Source: CAVQDV01 sp963711375 | GTDB taxonomy: Bacteria; Pseudomonadota; Gammaproteobacteria; Coxiellales; Coxiellaceae | NCBI GenBank assembly: GCA_963711375.1 | Contig: CAVQDV010000005.1 | Span: 2,170,001-2,234,000 of the forward strand | Direction of reading: 5' to 3' | Length of the DNA: 64,000 nucleotides | Shown: in pieces, positions 52,434 through 62,008 of the stretch | Numbering within the stretch: position 1 is the first letter of the stretch | Layout: each line of letters opens with the position of its first letter | Program-made: the position numbers and the translations under genes | The notes under the pieces: generated by a model | What the model was told of the DNA's origin: nothing | The model's database searches: none | Seen by the model: the letters and a program-made list of their open reading frames with translations, nothing else

Positions 52434-54566
52434 CTATTTTATTGTGCTTCCAATCTTCAAAGAATCTTCATCCTCTGAGTGTTCTTCTACGTCATCATTG
52501 AAGTTTCCTTGCTTTTGTTTCTCGTTGAAAATAGTGAATTTTGAAAGTGCCTGATTGCTTGTTAATTCCAAGTGGGAATCTGGAAAGAATTTTCGTTTGA
52601 TTTCGGCAAGTTCATCCATCAACATGGTAAAATAGGTTCGGCAGCCCGCAAAATAATGATTAATGAAATAATTTGCATGCTTAACCGGAATTAGCTTATC
52701 CTCTCGTACGCAAGTGATAGCTAGCTCCAAATAGGACATTCCTCTTTCTAATTGATTCTCAACTTCCTGGATTAATTTTTCTGATGCTTGAATATCGAGT
52801 TCTGTAAAACACTCTCGAATTTTACTTAAGGTATCTTGAAAACTTTTAATGGATTTGCACAATTTTTTTGTACTTTCGCTTTCAATGAGTGCCGGCAATT
52901 TTCCAAGTGAGTCATAATGATACAATAAGTTATTGAAATGACTTATTCTAAGTTTACAATCCTCAAAAGCCAATTTAGCTTTGTCATGACGATGGTAATT
53001 TTCAAGCAATTTATCGATAAGCCTACTTAATATAGAATAGTTTTTGATGGCCCACTGAAAGTAATTCACATCCAATTTGCAAATTTCTTCGCATGTTAGA
53101 TCATTTGATTTTTCATTGCGCAAAAATAGAATCACCAAATAATCTATTGGGTGAAGCATATTCAATTTTTTGTAGATTTCTACCGAAAAAGGCTCTAAAA
53201 GTTCAAGTATACGATTTAGAGTTTCACGTTTAATATTGTGTGTCATTTTAAAAATCGTGTCAGTAACATCTTTGCAAAAAAATGTTTCTGGGTTTAGGCT
53301 TTTCGCTATTTTTCTAAAATAGTTTAAAGAATCTTCATGTTCAGAAAATTCACCCAATGAGCGCTCAACTTCTGGGAGATTATTAGAAAAAATACTTAAG
53401 TCTCCAAGACAAAAATTCTTATAATAAGATCTCCATTCATAGTGGGTAGTTTCGTAAAATTCAATAAATTGAATAATAAAATTTAATTTTTCTTTCAGCA
53501 GGATTATCGAATTGACATCGATATTGAAAGAAGAATTTTTAGCGAGAATAAATTGCAAAAAATCTAATTCTTGGGTTCGTGTTGTGATGAGGTCGCAGCA
53601 TGTTGTAAAATTTCGATCACTGTCAAAAATATTTCTAAAGCTTGGCCATGAAATTTGCCAGTAAATTTCGACACATTCTTCTGCGCTTTCAATGGCACCT
53701 TGGAAGTATGCTTCTACGTCAATTTTCGAAATGAGAAAATCCAAGAAAAATTGGCCTTTTATTTTAAGATGTATAAATTGATAATATAAGTCCTGACAAT
53801 CTTTAATCAGATGGCTGCATTGCTCATTTTCCAAAAGGAAAGGGATTTTTTTCAGATATTTTGAAAAGAAGCTAGAAATATCCAATAGAAGGATTAGTTT
53901 GGAAATATTCTCGGTTTTTTGTTTTTGAATATTCTCTAGGCCTATTTCGACGATTCCATTTGTTTTTGTGAATTCGAGTTCTAAATATTTGAAAATGTCT
54001 GTCAATTCTTCTTTAAGTTTCTGAATATAGAATTTAGTGAGCTCAAATAGCTTGCTGTCGATTTCGATAGCGAGATCCTCATTTGAAAGATTTTTACCCT
54101 CAAATTTTTTTTGGAATGAGTTTAGCTTCAGTTTACATTTTTGAATTTCATCTTTTGAGAGGCCTAATTCTTCGTTTAAGGCTTCCCACAAATGAGTCAT
54201 TTCAATCTCTAGGTTCGAATGATATAGGTTCAAATCGTTTCGATGAGAAGCTATTAACGCTTCAAGCGCCACCGGTGCATCTTTTTGCGGGAGAAGGGTG
54301 GTTTCTGTTCCACAAGCAAGGGGTAAGTTGAGCTTTCGATAGCTTGTCATAAGACTTGGCATATCTTTCTCTACCCTCAAATCGCCTACCAAACCTATAA
54401 TTTCTAGGAGATTAAGTGGAGCGCATCGCATCCAGCCAAAATTTTGATCATAGATCGCCAACAAGATCTGAATATTTAAGTTCTTCACAATAAGCAAATC
54501 GAGCTTTTTATTGAGTACTTCAAAAGGTTTCGGTATTTCAGAGACTAGGTTGTCAGAGGGTCGCAT
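52434..54566 (-). CDS. Unknown 710-aa helical protein, candidate PmrA-regulated effector
   Basis: No family recognised. Almost entirely alpha-helical with heptad-like segments and few glycines; no signal peptide or membrane helix. The C-terminus is strongly acidic then polar: DDVEEHSEDEDSLKIGSTIK, with the glutamate block placed as in Dot/Icm substrates. A perfect PmrA-type box with TATAAT lies 32-64 bp upstream. It lies between the sodC transcript and rpsO, on the opposite strand to both. Long helical architecture suggests protein-protein binding. Confidence 0.85.
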   Translation of the reverse strand: MRPSDNLVSEIPKPFEVLNKKLDLLIVKNLNIQILLAIYDQNFGWMRCAPLNLLEIIGLVGDLRVEKDMPSLMTSYRKLNLPLACGTETTLLPQKDAPVALEALIASHRNDLNLYHSNLEIEMTHLWEALNEELGLSKDEIQKCKLKLNSFQKKFEGKNLSNEDLAIEIDSKLFELTKFYIQKLKEELTDIFKYLELEFTKTNGIVEIGLENIQKQKTENISKLILLLDISSFFSKYLKKIPFLLENEQCSHLIKDCQDLYYQFIHLKIKGQFFLDFLISKIDVEAYFQGAIESAEECVEIYWQISWPSFRNIFDSDRNFTTCCDLITTRTQELDFLQFILAKNSSFNIDVNSIILLKEKLNFIIQFIEFYETTHYEWRSYYKNFCLGDLSIFSNNLPEVERSLGEFSEHEDSLNYFRKIAKSLNPETFFCKDVTDTIFKMTHNIKRETLNRILELLEPFSVEIYKKLNMLHPIDYLVILFLRNEKSNDLTCEEICKLDVNYFQWAIKNYSILSRLIDKLLENYHRHDKAKLAFEDCKLRISHFNNLLYHYDSLGKLPALIESESTKKLCKSIKSFQDTLSKIRECFTELDIQASEKLIQEVENQLERGMSYLELAITCVREDKLIPVKHANYFINHYFAGCRTYFTMLMDELAEIKRKFFPDSHLELTSNQALSKFTIFNEKQKQGNFNDDVEEHSEDEDSLKIGSTIK

Positions 54567-54597
54567 GTCTTGTTCTCATCAGTTTATTATGGAAAAT

Positions 54598-54630
54598 ATT
54601 ATACCTAAGTATTCTTAAGGAAATGTTAAG
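54598..54630 (-). promoter_or_regulatory. PmrA-type box plus TATAAT upstream of the 710-aa gene
   Basis: On the minus strand: CTTAACATT-TC-CTTAAGAAT (54630 to 54611), 7 bp, then TATAAT (54603 to 54598). Same geometry as the other three boxes. Confidence 0.78.
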
Positions 54631-54650
54631 CGCCCTATGAAAATTTATGT

Positions 54651-54678
54651 TTGAACTCGCAGATTTTTCAGTTATACT
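54651..54678 (+). promoter_or_regulatory. rpsO-pnp promoter
   Basis: TTGAAC (54651-54656), 16-bp spacer, TATACT (54673-54678). It leaves a leader of about 70 bases before rpsO, room for the S15 autoregulatory structure known in other bacteria. Confidence 0.6.
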
Positions 54679-54756
54679 GCCGGCGCGAATCTTAATATAA
54701 GCCGCCGATTTCTGCCAATGACAGTGGATTGCGGCCCAAACCTTAGGGGAAAAATG

Positions 54757-55026
54757 ATGTCATTAACAGCCGCCGATAAGGCCAATATTGTTAGCACCTA
54801 TCAACGCAGCGAAGGGGATACCGGTTCTCCTGAAGTCCAAGTGGCTTTATTGTCGCATCGCATCACTTATCTAACCGAGCACTTCAAACTGCACAAGCAT
54901 GACTATCATTCCCGTCGGGGTCTGATTCGTCTTGTGAGTCAACGTCGCAAGTTGCTTAATTACCTTCGTAGCACGGATCTTGAACGCTATGGAAAACTCG
55001 TTTCAAGTCTTGGTTTACGTTACTAA
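54757..55026 (+). CDS. rpsO: 30S ribosomal protein S15
   Basis: 89 residues from the ATG at 54757 (or the adjacent ATG at 54754), after AGGGGA; this is exactly the usual S15 length. The core GDTGSPEVQVALLSHRI and HKHDYHSRRGL with QRRKLLNYL are S15 signatures that contact 16S rRNA. It is followed by pnp in the classic order. Confidence 0.97.
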   Translation: MSLTAADKANIVSTYQRSEGDTGSPEVQVALLSHRITYLTEHFKLHKHDYHSRRGLIRLVSQRRKLLNYLRSTDLERYGKLVSSLGLRY

Positions 55027-55053
55027 TCGCTACGATTTTTGAGGAAATTAATT

Positions 55054-57153
55054 TTGTTTAATAAAATTGTTAAAACTTTTCAATTTGGAAATCACCAAAT
55101 TACCCTAGAAACTGGACATATGGCGCGTCAAGCGAATGGCTCGGTATTAGTTCGTATGGACGACACCGTTTTGTTAGTGACTTGTGTGGCTGCAAAAGAT
55201 GCCATCCCAGGTCGAGACTTTTTCCCCTTAACTGTGAATTTTATTCACAAAACCTATTCGATGGGGAAAATTCCAGGCGGATTTTTAAAACGTGAAGGCC
55301 GACCTTCTGAATTAGAAACACTTGTCTCGAGATTAATTGACCGTCCACTTCGTCCTTGTTTTCCCCATGGATTTACAAACGAAGTGCAAGTCGTTATCAC
55401 GGTATTATCCTATGATCCAAAGGCCATGGCGGATATTCCAGCCATTATTGGCGCTTCTGCCGCCATTGGTTTAGCGGGTCTTCCATTTAACGGACCTGTC
55501 GCTTCAGCGCGTGTGGGCTATAAGGAAGGTAATTATCTGCTAAATCCTTCCATGGAAGAATTAGCTGATTCTCAGCTTGATTTAGTGGTCGCGGGCACTC
55601 GTGAGGCCGTTTTAATGGTGGAATCCGACGCAAAACAACTTTCTGAAGAAGTCATGTTAGGCGCCGTCATGTTTGGGCACGAACAAATGCAAGTGGCTAT
55701 TCGTGCTATTGAAGAATTAATTCAAGAAACGGGTAGAACCCCATGGTCTTGGAAGCCTCCTGCAGTGAGACATGACATTGTGAAAGTGCTTCATGATTTT
55801 ATGCATGCGAGAGTGTCCGCTGCCTATGAAATTTCTGACAAACAAGCACGGCAAGTAAAAATAGCAGATTTACGTGAAGAAATTTTTACGAAATTGTGCG
55901 TGCCCAATCCGCCAACTGAAATAGAAACCACTCGAGAATTGGTTGGTGCTTATTTTCATGATCTCGAGAAAAAAGTAGTTCGTGAACAAATCTTGTCGGG
56001 CGAGCCCCGTATCGATGGACGTGACACCCAAACTGTTAGGCCCATCTCAATTGAATTAGGCGTACTACCACGTGCACACGGTTCAGCTCTATTTACACGA
56101 GGCGAAACGCAAGCTTTGGTAGTGACCACTTTGGGTACTGAGCGAGATCGTCCTCTTATTGATGACTTGAATGGCACGCGTTATGACGACTTTTTATTCC
56201 ATTACAATTTCCCTCCCTATTCGGTAGGCGAAACGGGTATGATGGGTTCTCCCAAACGCCGTGAAATTGGACATGGTCGATTAGCCCGTCGTGCTACTGA
56301 AATGGTCGTGCCAAAATTAGATGAATTTCCTTACGTTGTACGAATTGTCTCTGAAATTACCGAATCTAATGGTTCGAGCTCAATGGCCAGTGTTTGCGGC
56401 GCCAGTCTTTCCTTGATGGATGCCGGCGTGCCAATTAAAGCACCAGTGGCGGGTATCGCGATGGGATTAATTAAAGAAGGCAATCAATTTGCAATTTTAA
56501 CTGATATTTTGGGTGATGAAGATCATCTTGGAGACATGGACTTTAAGGTGGCTGGAACCGAGCAAGGTATTACCGCTTTGCAAATGGATATCAAAATCAG
56601 CGGAATTACAAAAGAAATTATGGAACGTGCTTTATCGCAAGCCTTAAAAGCGCGTTTACATATTTTGAATATTATGAAAACTGCGATTAATGCACCCCGT
56701 CAAGAAATGTCAAGTTTTGCACCTCGAATTGTCACGATTTCGATTAAACCCGATAAAATTGGCGATGTGATTGGTAAAGGTGGTTCGACCATTCGTGAAA
56801 TTACAGAAAAGACAAGCTGCACCATCGATATTTCAGACGAGGGCATTATTAAAATTGCGGGCGTCAATAGTGAAAATGTCGAAGAAGCTCGCCAATGGAT
56901 CGTAAATATTACTACTGATTTAGAAGTTGGGAAAATCTATGAAGGTCCAGTGGTCAAAATTATGGACTTCGGCGCATTTGTTGCGGCACTGCCAGGACGA
57001 CAAGGTCTAGTGCATATTTCACAAATCAGCCAAGAGCACATTAAAAGTGTGCATGACGTATTAAAAGAAGGCCAAATTGTACGCGTTAAGGTGATCGAAA
57101 TTGATCGCCAAGGACGTGTACGCTTGAGTATGAAGGAACTTCAAGACGCTTAA
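55054..57153 (+). CDS. pnp: Polyribonucleotide nucleotidyltransferase
   Basis: 699 residues from TTG 55054, chosen because GAGGA lies eight bases upstream and the protein then begins (M)FNKIVKTFQFG, matching the E. coli start; an upstream TTG at 55039 lacks a ribosome binding site. Two RNase PH domains, an all-helical linker, a KH domain (KPDKIGDVIGKGGSTIREI, about 567-585) and a C-terminal S1 domain (GPVVKIMDFGAFVAALPG, about 630-647). 3'-5' phosphorolytic RNA decay. Non-ATG start may limit translation. Confidence 0.96.
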   Translation: MFNKIVKTFQFGNHQITLETGHMARQANGSVLVRMDDTVLLVTCVAAKDAIPGRDFFPLTVNFIHKTYSMGKIPGGFLKREGRPSELETLVSRLIDRPLRPCFPHGFTNEVQVVITVLSYDPKAMADIPAIIGASAAIGLAGLPFNGPVASARVGYKEGNYLLNPSMEELADSQLDLVVAGTREAVLMVESDAKQLSEEVMLGAVMFGHEQMQVAIRAIEELIQETGRTPWSWKPPAVRHDIVKVLHDFMHARVSAAYEISDKQARQVKIADLREEIFTKLCVPNPPTEIETTRELVGAYFHDLEKKVVREQILSGEPRIDGRDTQTVRPISIELGVLPRAHGSALFTRGETQALVVTTLGTERDRPLIDDLNGTRYDDFLFHYNFPPYSVGETGMMGSPKRREIGHGRLARRATEMVVPKLDEFPYVVRIVSEITESNGSSSMASVCGASLSLMDAGVPIKAPVAGIAMGLIKEGNQFAILTDILGDEDHLGDMDFKVAGTEQGITALQMDIKISGITKEIMERALSQALKARLHILNIMKTAINAPRQEMSSFAPRIVTISIKPDKIGDVIGKGGSTIREITEKTSCTIDISDEGIIKIAGVNSENVEEARQWIVNITTDLEVGKIYEGPVVKIMDFGAFVAALPGRQGLVHISQISQEHIKSVHDVLKEGQIVRVKVIEIDRQGRVRLSMKELQDA

Positions 57154-57162
57154 AGGGTTGCC

Positions 57163-57840
57163 ATGGATGCTTTTTTATCAGCGGATGACTATGATTATGT
57201 GGTTTTGCTACATGGTTTAAGTAAGGATCCGCAAATTATGCTGAAACTCGAGCAGTTTTTAGAACCGCTCGGGTATCAGGTTCGCAATATTGGCTATCCC
57301 TCTTTGGAATTTCCCATCGAGGAATTAGCGGGTCTCGTCTGGGAGAGCATCCAAAAAGCTTGCCCCGATCCTAATAAAAAAATTCATTTTGCTGTACATT
57401 CTTTGGGGAGCCTAATCGTTCGTAAAATTTTATCCGAGCGCACGCTTCCCAATTTAGGGCGTGTGGTAATGATCGCTCCACCGAATCATGGCACAGTAGT
57501 TGTCGATTTTCTGACAAAATTTAAATTTTATCGCCGGAATTATGGTCCCGCAGGTATGGAATTGATAACGGGGCCTAATGGTTTTGCGAATAAATTGCCT
57601 CAAAAAGTCGATTTTGATTTGGGGATAATTGCCGGTAGTCGCACGGTTGATCCATTTTTCACTTGGTTTATTTTACCTTCTGCTGGCGATGGAAAACTCA
57701 CGATTGAAACAACTAAATTAGATGGGATGAGAGACCATATTGTTGTTCCTGCCAGTCACCCACATATCACTAAAAAAGCCATCACGGCTTTTCAAGTTGC
57801 CCATTACATCAAATACGGCAAATTTGACCACTCTAAATAA
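57163..57840 (+). CDS. Lipase-like alpha/beta hydrolase
   Basis: 225 residues. Opening VVLLHGLSKDPQ gives the oxyanion HG; the nucleophile elbow is V-H-S-L-G-S at about residue 80; the histidine is probably in ASHPHITKK. MIAPPNHGT is typical of PGAP1/lipase-like hydrolases. No signal peptide, so probably cytoplasmic esterase or lipase. It lies nine bases after pnp and may be in the same transcript. Confidence 0.82.
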   Translation: MDAFLSADDYDYVVLLHGLSKDPQIMLKLEQFLEPLGYQVRNIGYPSLEFPIEELAGLVWESIQKACPDPNKKIHFAVHSLGSLIVRKILSERTLPNLGRVVMIAPPNHGTVVVDFLTKFKFYRRNYGPAGMELITGPNGFANKLPQKVDFDLGIIAGSRTVDPFFTWFILPSAGDGKLTIETTKLDGMRDHIVVPASHPHITKKAITAFQVAHYIKYGKFDHSK

Positions 57841-57910
57841 ATATCCTCAAATCCCGAATATAATTTTGTTTGTTAGCATGATTTAATCTTTTCTTTTATC
57901 TCCGAGAATC

Positions 57911-60193
57911 ATGCTAGTTTATTTACTAAATTTTATTTTGGGTCTTGCTGCCAGTGAATGGTTTTCCCATTTATTATTTTATTCAATTTTTATCGTTAAT
58001 TTAATAGCCTTGAGCATTTTAGGAATTTTTGGCGGGACTGGCACCCGGTATTTTCTCCGTTTTTTACTTTGCACTGCATTTTTTATAGCAGGATTTTTTT
58101 ACCCGCTTTTTTACGAAAAATTCACAAATCCCTGGGATTTGCCCACTTCATTAATAAAAAAGAGCGTACTGGTTGAAGGTTATATTGATTCAATCCCAAA
58201 ACAGGCGAAACGCTTTAGCCAGTTTGAATTTTCAACCACAATATTTAATGGGAAGCCTTTGCACACAAAATTGAAACTGAGCTGGTATAACAACACGCAA
58301 GTTTTTCGGGCAGGTGAAAAATGCGTTTTACCCCTACGTTTAAAGCCCGCCCATGGCCTAAAAAATCCTGGCATTTTTGATTATGAAAAATATCTCAAAT
58401 CGAATAATATTCGCGCAACGGGCTATGTCATTGAGCGTGAAAATCCCCGCTGCGTAAATGACCCACCATGGAATTATTATTTATTAAAAACGCGTCAAAG
58501 CATTCAGGAAACCATTTCAAAGGGAATCAATATCGACAATATTGCAGGATTAATTGCAGCATTGACCGTCGGCTCGCGAACCGAGATGACATCAAATCAG
58601 TGGAAAACCCTCCAAAACACGGGAACTAGCCACTTAATGGCTATTTCTGGCCTGCATGTGGCTTTTATTGCCAGTCTCATTTATTTTATCGTGAATTTTG
58701 TGTGGAGATTATTTCCTTTTGCAATGCGCCGATTCCCTGCTCAAAAATCCGCCGCTCTCGTTTCGATGTTTTGCGCTATTATTTACGGATTTTTAGCAGG
58801 ATTTTCGTTGCCGACTCAACGTGCTGTTATAATGATAGTCGTATTAATCGGTTTCGAATTTTTTAATAAATCAACGAATGTGGCACAGAGGCTGCTTTGG
58901 GCTGCAGCGATTATTTTGCTCTTTCAGCCGCTTGCGATTTCCCAGGCGAGTTTTTGGCTAAGTTTTGCGGCGGTGGCCTGGATCTGTTTTGGTGTAATTG
59001 GCTATCAAAAATTAGCGAAATGGCGCTTATGGATGCGTGTGCAGTGGGTCTGTTTTTTAGGTCTATTGCCGATTACCTTGCAGTATTTCCATCAAATTTC
59101 TGTAGTGACTTTTTTGGCGAATGGTCTAGCAATCCCTTGGGTGGGAATAATAATTGTTCCGCTTTGTTTTATCGCGAGTATTTTGTTTTTTTTTCATCTA
59201 AAAATAGCAGAAGGACTATTTTGGATAATTGCTTATTTATTTTGGCCTCTCTGGAAAATATTAGTATATCTGGGAAATTTGCATTTTGCGGTTTGGCATC
59301 AGAGTGTTCTAAATCCAATGATTTTTTTCTCTTGTATGATCGCCGTTGTGTTATTTTTAGCGCCAAAAAGGTGGCCCGGAAAATGGCTTGGAGGGATATT
59401 TGCTCTGCCACTATTTTTTTATTCTCACGAAAAGCCGGCAATGGGCGATGTGTGGTTAACGGTTTTGGATGTGGGGCAGGGCTTGGCTAGCGTTGTTCAA
59501 ACTGAGCATCACACCTTGATATATGATGCCGGTCCGAAAACTTATGGGGGCTTTGATTCTGGAGAATCGATAGTAGTGCCTTTTTTGCGACGTATAGGGG
59601 TCTCTCACCTCGATATGATGATTATCAGCCACGGTGATAATGACCACAGGGGTGGAGCCCCGGCAATTCTTTCAGCATTTCCTACGGATTCACTTTTAAG
59701 CAGCGAGCCTCAAAAATTAGCCGATTTTGCCGCTAAAAATTGCTTTGATGGCCAAAGTTGGACCTGGGATGGCGTTGATTTTTCAATCATAAATCCTCCA
59801 AAAAATGAAGCTTATTTACGCAATAACAGCTCCTGCGTGCTTCAAGTTCGTGCGCATGGTCAAGCGATTTTATTACCGGGGGACATTGAAAAAGAAGGAG
59901 AAGCCCTTTTGCTTACGCATTATCCCAAAGTCTTAGAGTCCATCGTCATGCTCGCGCCTCATCACGGGAGCAAAACCTCTTCTACCCAGGCATTTTTAGC
60001 AGCCGTTAGGCCAAAATACATCATTGCCGCTACTGGTTTCTACAATCAATTTCATTTTCCGTCGCCTCAAGTTCTTGCCCGATATGCCACTTTTCATGCT
60101 AAACTCCTGGACACTGCGACAGAGGGCGCCATTCAAGTTCGAGTGATGCCTTTGGGTAAAGTAACAGTAAAAGCCCTGACAGGCAGGGGTTAA
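57911..60193 (+). CDS. comEC: DNA internalisation competence protein ComEC/Rec2
   Basis: 760 residues. The N-terminal membrane/OB region is followed by the competence core GTSHLMAISGLHVAF (about 236-250) and many membrane helices, then a C-terminal metallo-beta-lactamase-like domain with ISHGDNDHRGG, LLPGDIEKEGE and LAPHHGSKTSS. It forms the inner-membrane channel for single-stranded DNA uptake, implying at least a latent natural competence. Ends just before a 28-bp palindromic repeat and msbA. Confidence 0.93.
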   Translation: MLVYLLNFILGLAASEWFSHLLFYSIFIVNLIALSILGIFGGTGTRYFLRFLLCTAFFIAGFFYPLFYEKFTNPWDLPTSLIKKSVLVEGYIDSIPKQAKRFSQFEFSTTIFNGKPLHTKLKLSWYNNTQVFRAGEKCVLPLRLKPAHGLKNPGIFDYEKYLKSNNIRATGYVIERENPRCVNDPPWNYYLLKTRQSIQETISKGINIDNIAGLIAALTVGSRTEMTSNQWKTLQNTGTSHLMAISGLHVAFIASLIYFIVNFVWRLFPFAMRRFPAQKSAALVSMFCAIIYGFLAGFSLPTQRAVIMIVVLIGFEFFNKSTNVAQRLLWAAAIILLFQPLAISQASFWLSFAAVAWICFGVIGYQKLAKWRLWMRVQWVCFLGLLPITLQYFHQISVVTFLANGLAIPWVGIIIVPLCFIASILFFFHLKIAEGLFWIIAYLFWPLWKILVYLGNLHFAVWHQSVLNPMIFFSCMIAVVLFLAPKRWPGKWLGGIFALPLFFYSHEKPAMGDVWLTVLDVGQGLASVVQTEHHTLIYDAGPKTYGGFDSGESIVVPFLRRIGVSHLDMMIISHGDNDHRGGAPAILSAFPTDSLLSSEPQKLADFAAKNCFDGQSWTWDGVDFSIINPPKNEAYLRNNSSCVLQVRAHGQAILLPGDIEKEGEALLLTHYPKVLESIVMLAPHHGSKTSSTQAFLAAVRPKYIIAATGFYNQFHFPSPQVLARYATFHAKLLDTATEGAIQVRVMPLGKVTVKALTGRG

Positions 60194-60201
60194 TACGAGG
60201 A

Positions 60202-60229
60202 AGGAGTTCCCGCCTTAGCGTGAACTCCT
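60202..60229. repeat. 28-bp palindromic repeat, copy C
   Basis: AGGAGTTCCCGC...GCGTGAACTCCT with one arm mismatch, in the 60-bp gap between comEC and msbA. Confidence 0.75.
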
Positions 60230-60253
60230 GATGACAATCAAGAGTAAAGGTTT

Positions 60254-62008
60254 ATGAAACTCAAAAACGGCGCACGCACTTATCAGCGACTATTAGATTC
60301 TGCGAGACAGTACTGGAGAATTTTTTCCCTGGGGCTGGTGGGCACTGTCATTTTGTCTTGCACGGATGCCGCTTTTTCCTGGTTGGTGAAACCACTCATT
60401 AATGAAGGTTTTATTCATCGAAATGAAACTTTCATCAAATGGTTGCCGGTCATTATCCTTTCTATTTTTATCACCCGAGGTGTGGCTGGTTTTATTTCTA
60501 ATTATTTTATTTATCGAGTTGCCCGCAACGTCGTACGTGATTTTCGGCGCAAAATATTTGCGAAATTATTAGTGTTGCCTTCAACGTATTATGATCGAAA
60601 TAACTCGGGACATATTTTATCAACGGTAATTTATAACGTCGAACAAGTAGCGAATGCGACTTCTGAAGCGTTGCTCACCATTATAAGAGAAAGTTCTCTA
60701 TTAGTTGGGCTGGTGACTGTGATGTTTGTGGTGAGCTGGCGTTTGACTCTATTATTTGTGTTTGTGAGCCCATTTATTACCTGGGTTATAAAGTGGAGCT
60801 CTGCACGTATGCGTCGTTTGAGTCGAAATGTTCAACAATCGGTAGGGGATGTCACACACGTGGCAGACGAGGGTATTCAAGGCTATAAAGTGATCCGTTT
60901 ATTTTGCGGCCAAGAGTACGAATATAAAAAATTTCATCAGGCCACTCACGCCAATCAGCAACGAGAACTGAAAGTGGTGGTGACGAATAGTATCGGAACG
61001 GCCCTCGTTCAATTTATTATTTCAGTACCGATTGCCCTAACGATGTTCTTGGCGATGCTGCCTTCTATGAATGTCACAGCAGGTGCATTTGGCTCAGTGA
61101 TTACGGCAATGATTATGTTACTAAGGCCTGTTCGCCGTTTAACGATGGTGAATAGCGATATTCAAAAAGGAATTTCCGGTGCCGAGAGTATTTTTAAATT
61201 ATTGGACGAGGCCGAAGAAGTGAATCAAGGAAAATATCAGGTGCTAAGAGCGAGGGGTGATATTGAATTTAGGCATGTGAATTTTACCTATATTAATACC
61301 AAAAACAAAGCGCTAAATAATGTGAGCTTTTCGGTTAAGGCTGGCCAAACTGTCGCGATAGTAGGACGATCGGGTGGCGGTAAATCCACGCTCGCCAGTT
61401 TATTGCCGCGTTTTTATGACATTTCGGATGGCTGCATTTCAATAGACGGCGTTGATGTTCGAGATTTTGAACTGAATAATTTGCGTAGCCAGTTTTCCCT
61501 GGTTTCACAAGAAACGGTGCTTTTTAATGACACAATTGCGAATAATATTGCTTATGGTTTTTCAGAAGGAATTACGGAAGAGCAAATTATTGGTGCAGCT
61601 AAAATGGCACATGCTTGGGATTTTATCGAAAATTTACCCGAGGGATTACACAGTATGGTGGGGGAAGACGGAGTTTTATTATCGGGTGGTCAGCGTCAAC
61701 GTATTGCCATTGCGCGTGCACTTTTGAAAAATGCCCCGATTTTAATTTTAGATGAAGCCACATCCTCTTTGGATTCCCACTCAGAAAAACAAATTCAATT
61801 GGCCCTCGAAAATGTACTTCATAAGCAAACTACCCTAGTGATTGCCCATCGTTTATCGACTATTGAAAAAGCCGATTGGATTATAGTCGTGGAAAACACG
61901 GAAATTATCGAGCAGGGAACTCATGCGCAATTAATCTCGAAAAATGGCGCTTATGCTCAATTGCATCGGATGCAATTCAAAGAAGAAACGAAATATGTCT
62001 TGGGTTGA
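60254..62008 (+). CDS. msbA: Lipid A export permease/ATP-binding protein MsbA
   Basis: 584 residues, full length: six membrane helices (about 20-310) then an ABC ATPase with Walker A G-R-S-G-G-G-K-S-T, Q-loop LVSQETVLF, signature LSGGQRQRIAIARAL, Walker B ILILDEATSSLD and H-loop IAHRLST. Flips core-lipid A across the inner membrane. Overlaps lpxK by 14 bases, the usual msbA-lpxK pair. Confidence 0.96.
   Translation: MKLKNGARTYQRLLDSARQYWRIFSLGLVGTVILSCTDAAFSWLVKPLINEGFIHRNETFIKWLPVIILSIFITRGVAGFISNYFIYRVARNVVRDFRRKIFAKLLVLPSTYYDRNNSGHILSTVIYNVEQVANATSEALLTIIRESSLLVGLVTVMFVVSWRLTLLFVFVSPFITWVIKWSSARMRRLSRNVQQSVGDVTHVADEGIQGYKVIRLFCGQEYEYKKFHQATHANQQRELKVVVTNSIGTALVQFIISVPIALTMFLAMLPSMNVTAGAFGSVITAMIMLLRPVRRLTMVNSDIQKGISGAESIFKLLDEAEEVNQGKYQVLRARGDIEFRHVNFTYINTKNKALNNVSFSVKAGQTVAIVGRSGGGKSTLASLLPRFYDISDGCISIDGVDVRDFELNNLRSQFSLVSQETVLFNDTIANNIAYGFSEGITEEQIIGAAKMAHAWDFIENLPEGLHSMVGEDGVLLSGGQRQRIAIARALLKNAPILILDEATSSLDSHSEKQIQLALENVLHKQTTLVIAHRLSTIEKADWIIVVENTEIIEQGTHAQLISKNGAYAQLHRMQFKEETKYVLG

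Noticed and set aside
58897..59490. 197-aa ORF inside comEC
   Set aside because: Out-of-frame shadow of comEC membrane helices, rich in Cys and Phe.
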